Positions 55,713 to 63,749 of a stretch of DNA of 64,000 nucleotides are shown in pieces. This DNA is from Actibacterium sp. MT2.3-13A (lineage in GTDB: Bacteria; Pseudomonadota; Alphaproteobacteria; Rhodobacterales; Rhodobacteraceae): positions 1 through 64,000 of the forward strand of contig NZ_JAGSOU010000011.1 of assembly GCF_018139985.1 (NCBI RefSeq), in the 5' to 3' direction. Below the pieces are notes generated by a model. It searched no databases. It saw only the letters and a list, made by a program, of their open reading frames with translations, and was not told where the DNA came from. Position 1 is the first letter of the stretch, and the number at the start of each line of letters is the position of its first letter. A program made the translations under genes and the position numbers.

Positions 55713-55741
55713 TTGCGAATCCGGGCCGCGCGCCCTATGTA
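55713..55741 (+). promoter_or_regulatory. ffs: promoter of the SRP RNA gene
   Basis: TTGCGA (55713-55718), a 17-nt spacer and TATGTA (55736-55741) place a transcription start near 55748, which coincides with the 5' end of the folded RNA. Confidence 0.6.
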
Positions 55742-55747
55742 GCGGCT

Positions 55748-55845
55748 TGAGAGGTTGGCGCGGGCGAGCGCCTCGCCAACCCGGTCAGGTCCGGAAGGAA
55801 GCAGCCGTAACGAGTCCCGCTTGGGTCGATGTCCAGCCTCTCACC
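55748..55845 (+). ncRNA. ffs: signal recognition particle 4.5S RNA (small bacterial SRP RNA)
   Basis: About 98 nt. The conserved apical motif GGTCAGGTCCGGAAGGAAGC is at 55783-55802, where Ffh binds. The ends GAGAGGTTGG (55749-55758) and CCAGCCTCTC (55833-55842) pair to close the helix. It works with Ffh and FtsY in membrane targeting of nascent proteins. In many alphaproteobacteria it lies near dnaX, as here. Confidence 0.95.
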
Positions 55846-55893
55846 TCACGCAACCGCGCCGTCGGCGCCCAATCTGCCCAAGGAGGACTATTG

Positions 55894-55932
55894 ATGACTG
55901 TTTCCGTGTCCCGCCGGGCAGAGCGTTTCTGA
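55894..55932 (+). CDS. 12-codon ORF with a strong ribosome binding site
   Basis: MTVSVSRRAERF, followed by TGA. AAGGAGG ends 7 nt before the ATG, one of the best ribosome binding sites in the window. It lies between the SRP RNA and rsgA, 97 nt before rsgA. It could be a leader peptide or an entry site for ribosomes; no homology is recognisable at this length. Confidence 0.35.
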   Translation: MTVSVSRRAERF

Positions 55933-56029
55933 GCGTCTCCGACGCCCCCCTCTGCCTGACCCACCGACCGTTTCGCCCGCGAGCGCGGCGCGATGGTTCG
56001 TGCTGTTTTCGGACAAGGCAGACTGACCG

Positions 56030-57058
56030 ATGTCACTTTCTCTTCCGGACCTGGGATGGTCCTCCTTTTTCGCCGGCCAGTGCGCGGATGCCACCGGCCG
56101 CCCCTTTCGCATCGCCGAGGTTCACCGCGACCGGCTGACCGGCCTCTCGCCCGAGGGCGAGGCGACGCTCATCTGCGGCGCCGGGCTCAGCACCGGCGAC
56201 ATCGCCGTGGGCGACTGGGTTCTCGCCGACGCGGCCGGGCGGATCACCCGCCTGCTCGACCGGCGGACCGAGATCAAGCGCCGCGCCGCCGGCACCGACG
56301 CCCAGGCGCAGCTGATCGCGGCCAATGTGGACGTGCTGTTCCTCACCTCTTCCTGCAACGCCGACTTCAACCCGGCGCGGTTGGAACGCTATCTGGCGCT
56401 GGCCCGCAACGCTGGCGCCTTTCCGGTGCTGTTGCTGACCAAGGCCGATCTGAGCGAGGACGCCCGCGACTACACCCAAAGGGGCGGGCGGCTGGACCCG
56501 ATGTTGCCGGTGCTGACCATCGACGCGCGCAACCCGGCCGATCTGGCGCAGGTCGCTGCTTGGGTGCGGCCGGGACAGACGGCGGCACTGCTGGGATCCT
56601 CCGGGGTGGGAAAATCCACCCTGCTCACCGGGCTCACCGGGGTGGAAGCGCCGACCCAGGGCATCCGCGAGGATGACGCCAAGGGCCGGCACACCACCAC
56701 CGCCCGGGCGCTGCGGCGGATGTCCAATGGCGGCTGGCTGATCGATACGCCCGGCATGCGGGCGCTTAGGCTGACCGATGCCGAAAAGGGCATCGGCGCG
56801 GTTTTCGGGGATATCGAGGCGCTGGCGCAAAGCTGCCGATTCTCCGATTGCAGCCATGAGACGGAGCCGGGCTGTGCCGTGCAAGCGGCAATCGCCACGG
56901 GCGATCTCGACCCCGCGCGACTGGACCGCTGGCGCAAGCTGCACAGGGAGAACGCTCGCAACAGCGAAACCCTGGCGCAGGCCCGCGCCCGCGACAAGGA
57001 TTTCGGCAAGATGCTGCGCCGGGTGAAATCCGACCTCAAGGGGCGCAAGGGCCACTGA
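56030..57058 (+). CDS. rsgA: ribosome small subunit-dependent GTPase A
   Basis: 342 residues. An OB-fold at the N terminus and a circularly permuted GTPase: LLLTKADL (G4), then GSSGVGKSTLLTGL (G1), KGRHTTTARAL (G2) and DTPGMRAL (G3). The C-terminal zinc site is CRFSDCSHETEPGC. Matures the 30S subunit. The start at 56030 is the first ATG in frame; no strong SD is visible. Confidence 0.94.
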   Translation: MSLSLPDLGWSSFFAGQCADATGRPFRIAEVHRDRLTGLSPEGEATLICGAGLSTGDIAVGDWVLADAAGRITRLLDRRTEIKRRAAGTDAQAQLIAANVDVLFLTSSCNADFNPARLERYLALARNAGAFPVLLLTKADLSEDARDYTQRGGRLDPMLPVLTIDARNPADLAQVAAWVRPGQTAALLGSSGVGKSTLLTGLTGVEAPTQGIREDDAKGRHTTTARALRRMSNGGWLIDTPGMRALRLTDAEKGIGAVFGDIEALAQSCRFSDCSHETEPGCAVQAAIATGDLDPARLDRWRKLHRENARNSETLAQARARDKDFGKMLRRVKSDLKGRKGH

Positions 57059-57075
57059 CGCCCGCCGCCTCTTTT

Positions 57076-57103
57076 CCCCCGCGCCCGCCCCCGGGCGCGG
57101 GGG
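57076..57103. terminator. strong hairpin between rsgA and dnaX
   Basis: CCCCCGCGCCCG-CCCC-CGGGCGCGGGGG, a perfect 12-bp stem 17 nt after the rsgA stop. There is no T-run on either strand after it, so it may be a processing or protection structure rather than a standard terminator. Confidence 0.45.
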
Positions 57104-57170
57104 CCACTGGACCTCGCGCCGCCCAGCCAATAGATTCACCGGACAGAATCCCCGACCCACAGGTAGCCTC

Positions 57171-58916
57171 TTGTCCGACAGCCCCGCCTATCAGGTCCTC
57201 GCCCGCAAATACCGCCCCGCCACCTTCGCCGACCTGATCGGGCAGGAGGCGATGGTGCGCACGCTGGAAAACGCCTTCAAGGCCGACCGCATCGCGCAGG
57301 CCTTCATCCTGACGGGCATCCGCGGGACCGGCAAGACGACCACCGCGCGGATCATCTCCAAGGGGATGAACTGCATCGGGCCGGATGGCACCGGCGGCCC
57401 CACGACCGAGCCCTGCGGAGTATGCGAGCATTGCGTGGCCATCGCCGAAGGGCGCCATGTGGACGTGATGGAGATGGACGCGGCCTCGCGCACCGGCGTC
57501 GGTGACATCCGCGAGATCATCGACTCCGTGCATTACCGTGCGGCCTCGGCGCGCTACAAGATCTACATCATCGACGAGGTTCACATGCTCTCGACCAGCG
57601 CGTTCAACGCGCTGCTCAAGACGCTGGAGGAGCCGCCCGCGCATGTGAAGTTCATCTTCGCCACCACCGAGATCCGCAAGGTTCCGGTGACCGTGCTCAG
57701 CCGCTGCCAGCGCTTCGATCTGCGCCGGATCGAGCCCGAGGTGATGATCGCGCATCTGCAAAAGATCGCGGGGCTGGAGGGCGCCGAGATCGCCGAGGAC
57801 GCGCTGGCGCTGATCACGCGCGCCGCCGAAGGCTCGGTCCGCGACGCGATGAGCCTTCTGGATCAGGCCATCGCCCACGGCGCAGGCGAAACCACGGCCG
57901 AGCAGGTGCGCGCCATGCTGGGTCTCGCCGACCGCGGCCGGGTGCTGGACCTCTTCGACATGATCATGAAGGGCGACGCGGCGGGCGCGCTGTCCGAGCT
58001 TTCGGCGCAATACGCCGACGGCGCCGACCCGATGGCGGTCCTGCGCGACCTGGCCGAGATCACGCACTGGATCTCCGTCATCCAGATCACGCCCGAGGCC
58101 GCCGACGACCCCACCGTCTCGCCCGACGAACGCGCGCGCGGGCAGGCCATGGCGCAGGCGCTGCCGATGCGGGCGCTGACGCGGACCTGGCAAATGCTTC
58201 TCAAGGCTCTGGAAGAGGTCGCGCAGGCCCCCAACGCCATGATGGCGGCCGAGATGGCGATCATCCGGTTGACCCATGTCTCCACCCTGCCCTCGCCCGA
58301 GGAACTGGTGCGCAAGCTGCAATCGACACCCCCGCCCCCGGCCCCGCCGTCGGGCGGCGGCGGCGCGCCCGCCCCGGGCCCGGCCATGGGCGGCGGTCCG
58401 GCCATGGCCAGGTCGCGCGCGCCGGTCTCCTCCGGCGGCGGCCCGGTGGCCGCGCTGGCGCAGGCGCCCGACACCTCGCTCGCCCGCTACGCGCGCTTCG
58501 AACAGGTGGTCGAGCTGATCCGCGCCCAGCGCGACGTGAAACTGCTGGTCGAGGTGGAAACCACCCTGCGGCTGGTCAGCTACTCCCCCGGCCGGATCGA
58601 GTTCGAGCCGACCGAGGACGCGCCGCGCGACCTCGCCGCCCGGCTGGGCAGCCGGTTGCAGGCCTGGACCGGCGTGCGCTGGGGCGTGTCGGTCGTGGGC
58701 TCGGGCGGGGCCGCCACCATCGCCGAGGAGCGCGACGCCGAACGCCTCGTGCTGGAGGAAAAGGCCAAGGAACACCCGCTGGTGCAGGCCGTCCTTGCCG
58801 CCTTTCCCGAAGCGAAGATCACCGATATCAGAACCCCCGAAGCCCTCGCCGCCGAAGCGCAGGCCGAAGCCCTGCCCGAGGTCGAGGATGAGTGGGACCC
58901 GTTCGAGGAAGATTAA
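57171..58916 (+). CDS. dnaX: DNA polymerase III subunit gamma/tau
   Basis: 581 residues, TTG start with AGGTAG upstream. Clamp-loader ATPase: GIRGTGKTTTARI (Walker A, near 44), zinc module PCGVCEHC, IYIIDEVHMLS (Walker B), SRC box TVLSRCQRF. After about residue 370 comes a Pro/Gly/Ala linker and a C-terminal domain that binds the polymerase. I see no A-rich slippery run, so tau alone may be made. First of dnaX-ybaB-recR. Confidence 0.95.
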   Translation: MSDSPAYQVLARKYRPATFADLIGQEAMVRTLENAFKADRIAQAFILTGIRGTGKTTTARIISKGMNCIGPDGTGGPTTEPCGVCEHCVAIAEGRHVDVMEMDAASRTGVGDIREIIDSVHYRAASARYKIYIIDEVHMLSTSAFNALLKTLEEPPAHVKFIFATTEIRKVPVTVLSRCQRFDLRRIEPEVMIAHLQKIAGLEGAEIAEDALALITRAAEGSVRDAMSLLDQAIAHGAGETTAEQVRAMLGLADRGRVLDLFDMIMKGDAAGALSELSAQYADGADPMAVLRDLAEITHWISVIQITPEAADDPTVSPDERARGQAMAQALPMRALTRTWQMLLKALEEVAQAPNAMMAAEMAIIRLTHVSTLPSPEELVRKLQSTPPPPAPPSGGGGAPAPGPAMGGGPAMARSRAPVSSGGGPVAALAQAPDTSLARYARFEQVVELIRAQRDVKLLVEVETTLRLVSYSPGRIEFEPTEDAPRDLAARLGSRLQAWTGVRWGVSVVGSGGAATIAEERDAERLVLEEKAKEHPLVQAVLAAFPEAKITDIRTPEALAAEAQAEALPEVEDEWDPFEED

Positions 58917-58926
58917 GGAGAACGAC

Positions 58927-59271
58927 ATGTTCAAAGGTTTGGGCGCCATGGGCGACATGGCCAAGATGATGAAGGCCGCCAAGGAGATGCAGGGCAAGGT
59001 GGCCGAACTGCAGGAACAGCTGCATACCATGACCGTGGTGGGCGAGGCCGGCGCCGGCCTGGTCAAGGCCACGGCAACCGCCAAGGGCGATCTGACCGGG
59101 CTCGACATCGACCCGTCGATCTTCAACCCCGACGACAAGGAAGTGGCCGAGGACCTGATCCTCGCCGCCATCAAGGACGCCCAGGCCAAGGCGCATGAGC
59201 GCGCGCAGCAGGAGATGCAGAAACTGACCGAGGGCCTCGGCCTGCCCGCGGGCATGAACATCCCCCTCTGA
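58927..59271 (+). CDS. nucleoid-associated protein, YbaB/EbfC family
   Basis: 114 residues. [32 protein letters not shown] is the typical helical start and [17 protein letters not shown] the conserved core. It binds DNA as a dimer. AAGGAG precedes the ATG. Between dnaX and recR, the classic gene order. Confidence 0.95.
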   Translation: MFKGLGAMGDMAKMMKAAKEMQGKVAELQEQLHTMTVVGEAGAGLVKATATAKGDLTGLDIDPSIFNPDDKEVAEDLILAAIKDAQAKAHERAQQEMQKLTEGLGLPAGMNIPL

Positions 59272-59276
59272 GCGCC

Positions 59277-59876
59277 ATGTCCGACGCCACCCGCGACATC
59301 GAGACCCTGATCGAGATGATGGCCAGGCTGCCCGGCCTCGGCCCCCGCTCGGCCCGTCGCGCGGTGCTGCACCTGATCAAGAAGCGCGAACTGCTGCTGA
59401 CGCCGCTGGCCGACGCCATGCATGTGGTCGCGGCCACGGCGCGCGAATGCGCGCGCTGCGGCAATATCGGCACCACCGAGATCTGCGACATCTGCCGCGA
59501 CGAACGCCGCGCCACCGGCGAGCTCTGCGTGGTCGAGGACGTGGCCGATCTCTGGGCGATGGAGCGCGGGCAGGCCTTCAAGGGCCGCTACCATGTGCTC
59601 GGCGGCACGCTCTCGGCGCTCGATGCCATCGGGCCGGACGAGCTGCGCATCCCTCGGCTTGTCCAACGGGTGAAGGACGAGGGCATAACCGAGGTTATCC
59701 TGGCGCTCAACGCCACAGTCGATGGTCAGACCACCGCCCATTACATCGCCGACCAGCTGGAGGGGGCGGGCGTGCGCGTGACCTCTCTCGCCCAGGGCGT
59801 GCCCATCGGCGGCGAGCTCGACTATCTCGACGACGGCACCATCTCGGCCGCGCTGAAGGCGCGCAAAAGCTTCTGA
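59277..59876 (+). CDS. recR: recombination protein RecR
   Basis: 199 residues. Works with RecF and RecO to load RecA at gaps. N-terminal helix-hairpin-helix ([16 protein letters not shown]), C4 zinc finger [18 protein letters not shown], then Toprim ([15 protein letters not shown]) and a Walker-like C terminus. It begins 6 nt after ybaB. Confidence 0.96.
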   Translation: MSDATRDIETLIEMMARLPGLGPRSARRAVLHLIKKRELLLTPLADAMHVVAATARECARCGNIGTTEICDICRDERRATGELCVVEDVADLWAMERGQAFKGRYHVLGGTLSALDAIGPDELRIPRLVQRVKDEGITEVILALNATVDGQTTAHYIADQLEGAGVRVTSLAQGVPIGGELDYLDDGTISAALKARKSF

Positions 59877-59957
59877 TCCGCGTCCTCGCGGCCTCTGGGC
59901 CGTCCTTGGGATCGGGCCCGCCCGGACAGCGCGACCACCATCGTCACCGCCTCCATG

Positions 59958-59985
59958 AAAAAACCCGGGCGCAGGGGCCCGGGTT
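59958..59985 (-). terminator. intrinsic terminator of trcR
   Basis: AACCCGGG (59962-59969) pairs with CCCGGGTT (59978-59985); on the minus strand six T follow. It is 29 nt after the trcR stop. Confidence 0.85.
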
Positions 59986-60013
59986 CTCGCAGACGCGCAA
60001 AGGCGGGGCGCGA

Positions 60014-60760
60014 TCAATCCTCGTCTTCGTCCTCGTCCTTGTCGTTCGGCAGGTTGAAGAAGCTGTCCGCGTCGGGCAGTTTGTCTTCCTTCTCGTCCTC
60101 GTCCCGGCCGCCCAGGGTAAAGGTCTCCAGCCCCGAGATCGCAGTCGGGATCCGCGGCTCGGTCTCCATGCCCAGCGACTGCTCGGTCGAGACCAGCTTG
60201 CGCCGTTCGTCATCGGTCATCACCGCGCCCTCGGCGGCCTTCTTGGCGGCGGCCTTCTGCACGGCGGAGTCGAGCTCCGACTGCTTGCACAGGCCCAGCG
60301 CCACCGGGTCGATGGGCTGGATGTTGGAGATGTTCCAGTGGGTGCGCTCGCGGATCGACTGGATCGTCGGCTTGGTGGTGCCCACCAGCTTCGAGATCTG
60401 GCCGTCCGTCAGCTCCGGATGGAACTTGACCAGCCACAGGATCGCGGCCGGGCGGTCCTGCCGCTTGGACAGCGGCGTGTAGCGCGGGCCGCGGCGCTTT
60501 TCCTCGCCCACGGCGGCGGGGTTGAACTTCAGCTTCAGCTTGTGGAGCGGATCGGCCTCGCCCTTCTCGATCTCTGCCTCGGTCAGCTGGTTGTTGGCGA
60601 TCGGGTCGAAGCCCTTCACGCCCGCGGCCACGTCACCGTCGGCGATCCCCTGGATCTCAAGCTCGTGCAGGCCGCAGAAATCGGCAATCTGCTTGAAGCT
60701 CAGCGTCGTGTTGTCCACCAGCCAGACGGCGGTTGCCTTTGCCATAATCGGTTTGGCCAT
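60014..60760 (-). CDS. trcR: cell cycle transcriptional regulator TrcR (DUF1013)
   Basis: 248 residues. N-terminal MAKPIMAKATAVWLVDNTTLSFKQIADFCGLHELEIQGIADGD and a second HTH-like segment TDGQISKLVGTTKPTIQSIRERTHWN define the family, found in alphaproteobacteria. The C terminus is an acidic run of Asp and Glu. Binds DNA, associated with cell-cycle control. Start at 60760, with GGAG 9-12 nt upstream. The first in-frame TTG at 60763 is not favoured. Confidence 0.88.
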   Translation of the reverse strand: MAKPIMAKATAVWLVDNTTLSFKQIADFCGLHELEIQGIADGDVAAGVKGFDPIANNQLTEAEIEKGEADPLHKLKLKFNPAAVGEEKRRGPRYTPLSKRQDRPAAILWLVKFHPELTDGQISKLVGTTKPTIQSIRERTHWNISNIQPIDPVALGLCKQSELDSAVQKAAAKKAAEGAVMTDDERRKLVSTEQSLGMETEPRIPTAISGLETFTLGGRDEDEKEDKLPDADSFFNLPNDKDEDEDED

Positions 60761-60885
60761 CAAAGCACTCCTTCAGATACGTCTCTCCCGTGCCGGGAAA
60801 ACGGCGGGTCCGCTGGACCTGATCCTCGTTTTCAGGGAGAGTTCGATCCGTATATAGTGTTCCCGGCCCCCGGAGAAAAGAGGAA

Positions 60886-61515
60886 ATGCGCTGGCTTGCC
60901 CTTCTGTTACTGAGCGTCAGCCTCGCCCGGGCCGAGGGCGAGGAGGCCGGCGACTTCGACTACTACATCCTGTCGCTCAGCTGGTCGCCGACATGGTGCG
61001 TGCAGGAGGGCGCAGCGCGGAACGCTCCGCAATGCGACGAGGACGCCGATTTCGGCTGGATACTGCACGGGCTCTGGCCGCAATACGCCGAGGGTTGGCC
61101 CAGCTTCTGCCGCTCGCCCCAGCGCGACCCCTCGCGCGCCGCCACCCGCGCCATGGCCGACATCATGGGCTCGTCCGGCCTGGCCTGGCACCAGTGGAAG
61201 AAGCACGGCCGCTGCTCCGGCCTCCCGGCCGAGGACTATTTCGACGCCGCCCGCCGCGCCTTCGAGGCCGTGAACCGGCCCGAGGTCTTCCGCCGGCTCG
61301 ACCGTGCCGTCAGGCTGCCCGCCGCGGTGGTGGAAGAGGCGTTCCTGCAGGCCAATCCCGATTGGGAACCCGACATGCTGACCGTCACCTGCAAATCCGG
61401 CCGCATCCAGGAGGCCCGCCTGTGCCTGACCCGCGACCTGCGCCCCCGCCCCTGCGGGCCGGACGTGGCGCGCGACTGCACGCTCGACGACGCGCTGCTT
61501 GAGAACATCAAATAG
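60886..61515 (+). CDS. ribonuclease T2 family protein
   Basis: 209 residues, signal peptide MRWLALLLLSVSLARA, so periplasmic. Conserved CAS I is FGWILHGLWPQY and CAS II is LAWHQWKKHGRCSG with both catalytic histidines, but the usual Glu in CAS II is Gln (residue 103). Even number of cysteines for disulfides. Degrades RNA to 2',3'-cyclic nucleotides, which CpdB could hydrolyse further (inference). GAGGAA immediately before the ATG. Confidence 0.9.
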   Translation: MRWLALLLLSVSLARAEGEEAGDFDYYILSLSWSPTWCVQEGAARNAPQCDEDADFGWILHGLWPQYAEGWPSFCRSPQRDPSRAATRAMADIMGSSGLAWHQWKKHGRCSGLPAEDYFDAARRAFEAVNRPEVFRRLDRAVRLPAAVVEEAFLQANPDWEPDMLTVTCKSGRIQEARLCLTRDLRPRPCGPDVARDCTLDDALLENIK

Positions 61516-61523
61516 CCCCGCCG

Positions 61524-61550
61524 CCTTCTTCTTGGCAAAAATACTCAAGG
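61524..61550 (+). repeat. interspersed element, copy C
   Basis: CCTTCTTCTTGG, CA, then AAAATACTC and AAGG, 9 nt after the RNase T2 stop, in the convergent gap with the quinone oxidoreductase gene. Confidence 0.7.
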
Positions 61551-61583
61551 CGCGCCGCCCGCCACAGGCGCCCGGCCGACACC

Positions 61584-62570
61584 TTACGCGACCTTCAACA
61601 CGATTTTTCCGATATGCGCGCTGGCCTCGAGCCGGGCATGGGCCTCGGCCGCCTCTTCCAGCGCGAATTCCGAATCCATCACCGGCGCCACCCGGCCCGC
61701 CTCCAGCAGCGGCCAGACCTGCGCGCGCAGCTCCTCCGCGATGCGCGCCTTGGCGAGGTCCGACTGCGGACGCAGGGTCGAGCCGGTGATCGTCAGCCGC
61801 CGCGCCATGACCTGCGCGAAATTCAGCGCCACCTTCGGCCCCTGCAGGAAGGCGATCTGAACCAGCCGCCCATCGTCGGCCAGCGCCCGCACGTTGCGCG
61901 GCAGATACTCGCCCCCCACCATGTCGAGGATCAGGTCGGCCCCGCCCTCGGCCGCCAGCACCTCAACGAAATCCTCGTCGCGGTAGTTGATCGCGCGCTC
62001 GGCGCCGAGCCGGGCGCAGGCCGCGCATTTCTGCTTCGAGCCGGCGGTGGCGAAGACCCGCGCGCCGAAGGCACCGGCCAGCTGGATCGCCGTCGTGCCG
62101 ATCCCGCTGGAGCCGCCATGCACCAGGAACCGCTCGCCGGCCCTCAGGCGCCCGCGCATGAAGACGTTGGACCACACCGTGAAGAAGGTCTCGGGCAGGC
62201 AGGCGGCCTGTTTCAGCCCCATGCCGGCCGGCACGGGCAGGGCATGGGCGCCGGGCGTCAGCGCGTATTCGGCATAGCCTCCGCCGGGCAGCAGGGCACA
62301 GACCCGATCGCCCAGCTTCCAGCCCGCGCCCGGCCCCGCGGCAACCACCTCGCCCGCGCCTTCCAGGCCGGGCAGGTCGCTGGCGGTGGGCGGCGGCGCG
62401 TAGGAGCCCGCGCGCTGCAGGGCATCGGGGCGGTTCACGCCGGCATAGGCCAGCCGGATCACGATCTCGCCCGGCCCCGGCTGCGGCACGGGCCGTTCGC
62501 ACGGGCGCAGGACCTCGGGTCCGCCGGGCTCGGAAATCTCGATGGCGCGCATGGTCTTGGGAAGGGTCAT
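61584..62570 (-). CDS. NAD(P)H quinone oxidoreductase (PIG3/QOR-like)
   Basis: 328 residues, medium-chain dehydrogenase without zinc ligands. N-terminal EISEPGGPEVLRPCERPVP, RLAYAGVNRPDALQRAGSY, the nucleotide-binding VHGGSSGIGTTAIQLAGAFG and the C-terminal EEAAEAHARLEASAHIGKIV are all as in TP53I3-type quinone reductases. Overlaps the COQ9 gene by 4 nt, so co-translated, suggesting a link to quinone handling. Confidence 0.9.
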   Translation of the reverse strand: MTLPKTMRAIEISEPGGPEVLRPCERPVPQPGPGEIVIRLAYAGVNRPDALQRAGSYAPPPTASDLPGLEGAGEVVAAGPGAGWKLGDRVCALLPGGGYAEYALTPGAHALPVPAGMGLKQAACLPETFFTVWSNVFMRGRLRAGERFLVHGGSSGIGTTAIQLAGAFGARVFATAGSKQKCAACARLGAERAINYRDEDFVEVLAAEGGADLILDMVGGEYLPRNVRALADDGRLVQIAFLQGPKVALNFAQVMARRLTITGSTLRPQSDLAKARIAEELRAQVWPLLEAGRVAPVMDSEFALEEAAEAHARLEASAHIGKIVLKVA

Positions 62571-63274
62571 TGCTTCTCCTGATGATGGGGGGTGAGCGAG
62601 CCGGGCAAGTCGTCTCGGAACGGTTTTCGCGGCGCCTTGACCTGGCCCAACGCCCAGAGCGGCCCGGCGAACAGGCCCTTGAGCAGCGGGCTCTTGCGGA
62701 TCTGCGCCTTGGCCTTCTCGATCTGCATCACGTTGTCGATCCGGCGATCGAGAAAGGCCCAGGTGTTTTCATGGCCGGGGCTGTCATCGCCCAGCCAGTA
62801 TAGAACCGTCGCGCTGTAGACGCCGGCCAGCGTGGCGCGCTTGGTGTACCAGTTGACGTCCTCCGAGGTGTCGCCCAGCGCGGTCCAGATCGCGTCGCAG
62901 GTCTCCCAGATCGCCTTGGCGCCGTCGGCAGCATATTGCGGCAGCGAAAACAGCGTGGTGCCGCGGCGCACCAGTTCGCGGTCCTCCACCGCCTCAAGGC
63001 GGAAGCGCACCGCCGCCGCGATTCGGTCGCGGAACCGCATCCCCGACAGATCCTCCGTCGCCAGCCGCCTCAGCATCTCGGCATCACCGCGCCTGTGAAA
63101 GGCCAGCGCCAGATCCACCGCGCCGCGCGGGCAGAGCACGCGGGCCAGCGCCGGCGCCACCCCCGAATCGGTGATCGCGGCCCGGAAGGTCGCATCCGTC
63201 CAGCCGTCGAAGGGCACATGGGGCAGGGCTGCCTCCAGCAGCGCCTCTTTCGGGTCGCGATCCGCATCGGTCAT
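62567..63274 (-). CDS. COQ9 family ubiquinone biosynthesis protein
   Basis: 235 residues. LLEAALPHVPFDGWTDATFRAA at the N terminus and the later DVNWYTKRATLAGVYSATVLYWLGDDS (partial quoted) belong to COQ9, a TetR-fold lipid-binding protein that presents quinone intermediates to COQ7. AAAGGAGG about 7 nt before the ATG. Co-transcribed with the quinone oxidoreductase gene; divergent from rpsU. Confidence 0.92.
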   Translation of the reverse strand: MTDADRDPKEALLEAALPHVPFDGWTDATFRAAITDSGVAPALARVLCPRGAVDLALAFHRRGDAEMLRRLATEDLSGMRFRDRIAAAVRFRLEAVEDRELVRRGTTLFSLPQYAADGAKAIWETCDAIWTALGDTSEDVNWYTKRATLAGVYSATVLYWLGDDSPGHENTWAFLDRRIDNVMQIEKAKAQIRKSPLLKGLFAGPLWALGQVKAPRKPFRDDLPGSLTPHHQEKQ

Positions 63275-63304
63275 GGCGGGCCTCCTTTCCGGTTGCCGCG
63301 ATAG

Positions 63305-63333
63305 TAGACAAGCTGACCGGGCTTTGCTATACG
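63305..63333 (+). promoter_or_regulatory. promoter of rpsU
   Basis: TAGACA, a 17-nt spacer and TATACG; transcription would start near 63340, leaving a leader of about 48 nt. Confidence 0.55.
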
Positions 63334-63373
63334 GCCACCTCCTGCAACTTGACCGAAACTCCAAACTAGAAAG

Positions 63374-63387
63374 GTGGTGAAAACCAC
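63374..63387 (+). promoter_or_regulatory. hairpin directly before the rpsU start codon
   Basis: GTGGT-GAAA-ACCAC, a 5-bp stem closed by a GNRA tetraloop, ends at the base before the ATG and includes part of the AAAGGTGG ribosome binding site. Confidence 0.5.
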
Positions 63388-63594
63388 ATGCAGGTTAGCG
63401 TTCGCGACAACAACGTCGATCAGGCTCTTCGTGCTCTGAAGAAAAAGCTTCAGCGTGAGGGTGTCTTTCGCGAGATGAAGCTCAAGCAACATTTCGAGAA
63501 GCCGTCCGAGAAGAAAGCCCGCGAGAAGGCCGAGGCCATCCGCCGTGCCCGCAAGCTGGCGCGCAAGAAGGCCCAGCGCGAAGGTCTCCTCTGA
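63388..63594 (+). CDS. rpsU: 30S ribosomal protein bS21
   Basis: 68 residues, very basic. [20 protein letters not shown] is the family start and [14 protein letters not shown]-type tail (here [17 protein letters not shown]) binds 16S rRNA near the anti-SD. It helps mRNA binding to 30S. Own promoter, hairpin over its ribosome binding site, and a terminator follow, so it is a single-gene unit. Confidence 0.97.
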   Translation: MQVSVRDNNVDQALRALKKKLQREGVFREMKLKQHFEKPSEKKAREKAEAIRRARKLARKKAQREGLL

Positions 63595-63632
63595 GATCAT
63601 CGACATGCGAACGGGCGTTTCGCCCAAGAACG

Positions 63633-63667
63633 ACCCCCGCGGCCCGGCCTCGGGGGTTTGTTTTTTT
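63633..63667 (+). terminator. intrinsic terminator of rpsU
   Basis: ACCCCCG (63633-63639) pairs with CGGGGGT (63651-63657) and is followed by TTG and seven or more T, 39 nt after the stop. Confidence 0.9.
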
Positions 63668-63749
63668 CCGATCGTCTACAGATTCCGGGAAGAGGCCGCG
63701 CGCCGGTCAGCCCCGGCGCGCGGACGTGCAGAACGCCCGGCGGCGGTCG

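Noticed and set aside
57171-58916. Programmed frameshift in dnaX to make gamma
   Set aside because: I found no A AAA AAG-type slippery run; the longest A-runs are four bases. A short form could still arise another way.
57036-60017. 993-codon open frame on the minus strand across dnaX, ybaB and recR
   Set aside because: It is the antisense of three certain genes. At this GC content the complementary frame rarely meets stops; the translation is low-complexity and matches no family.
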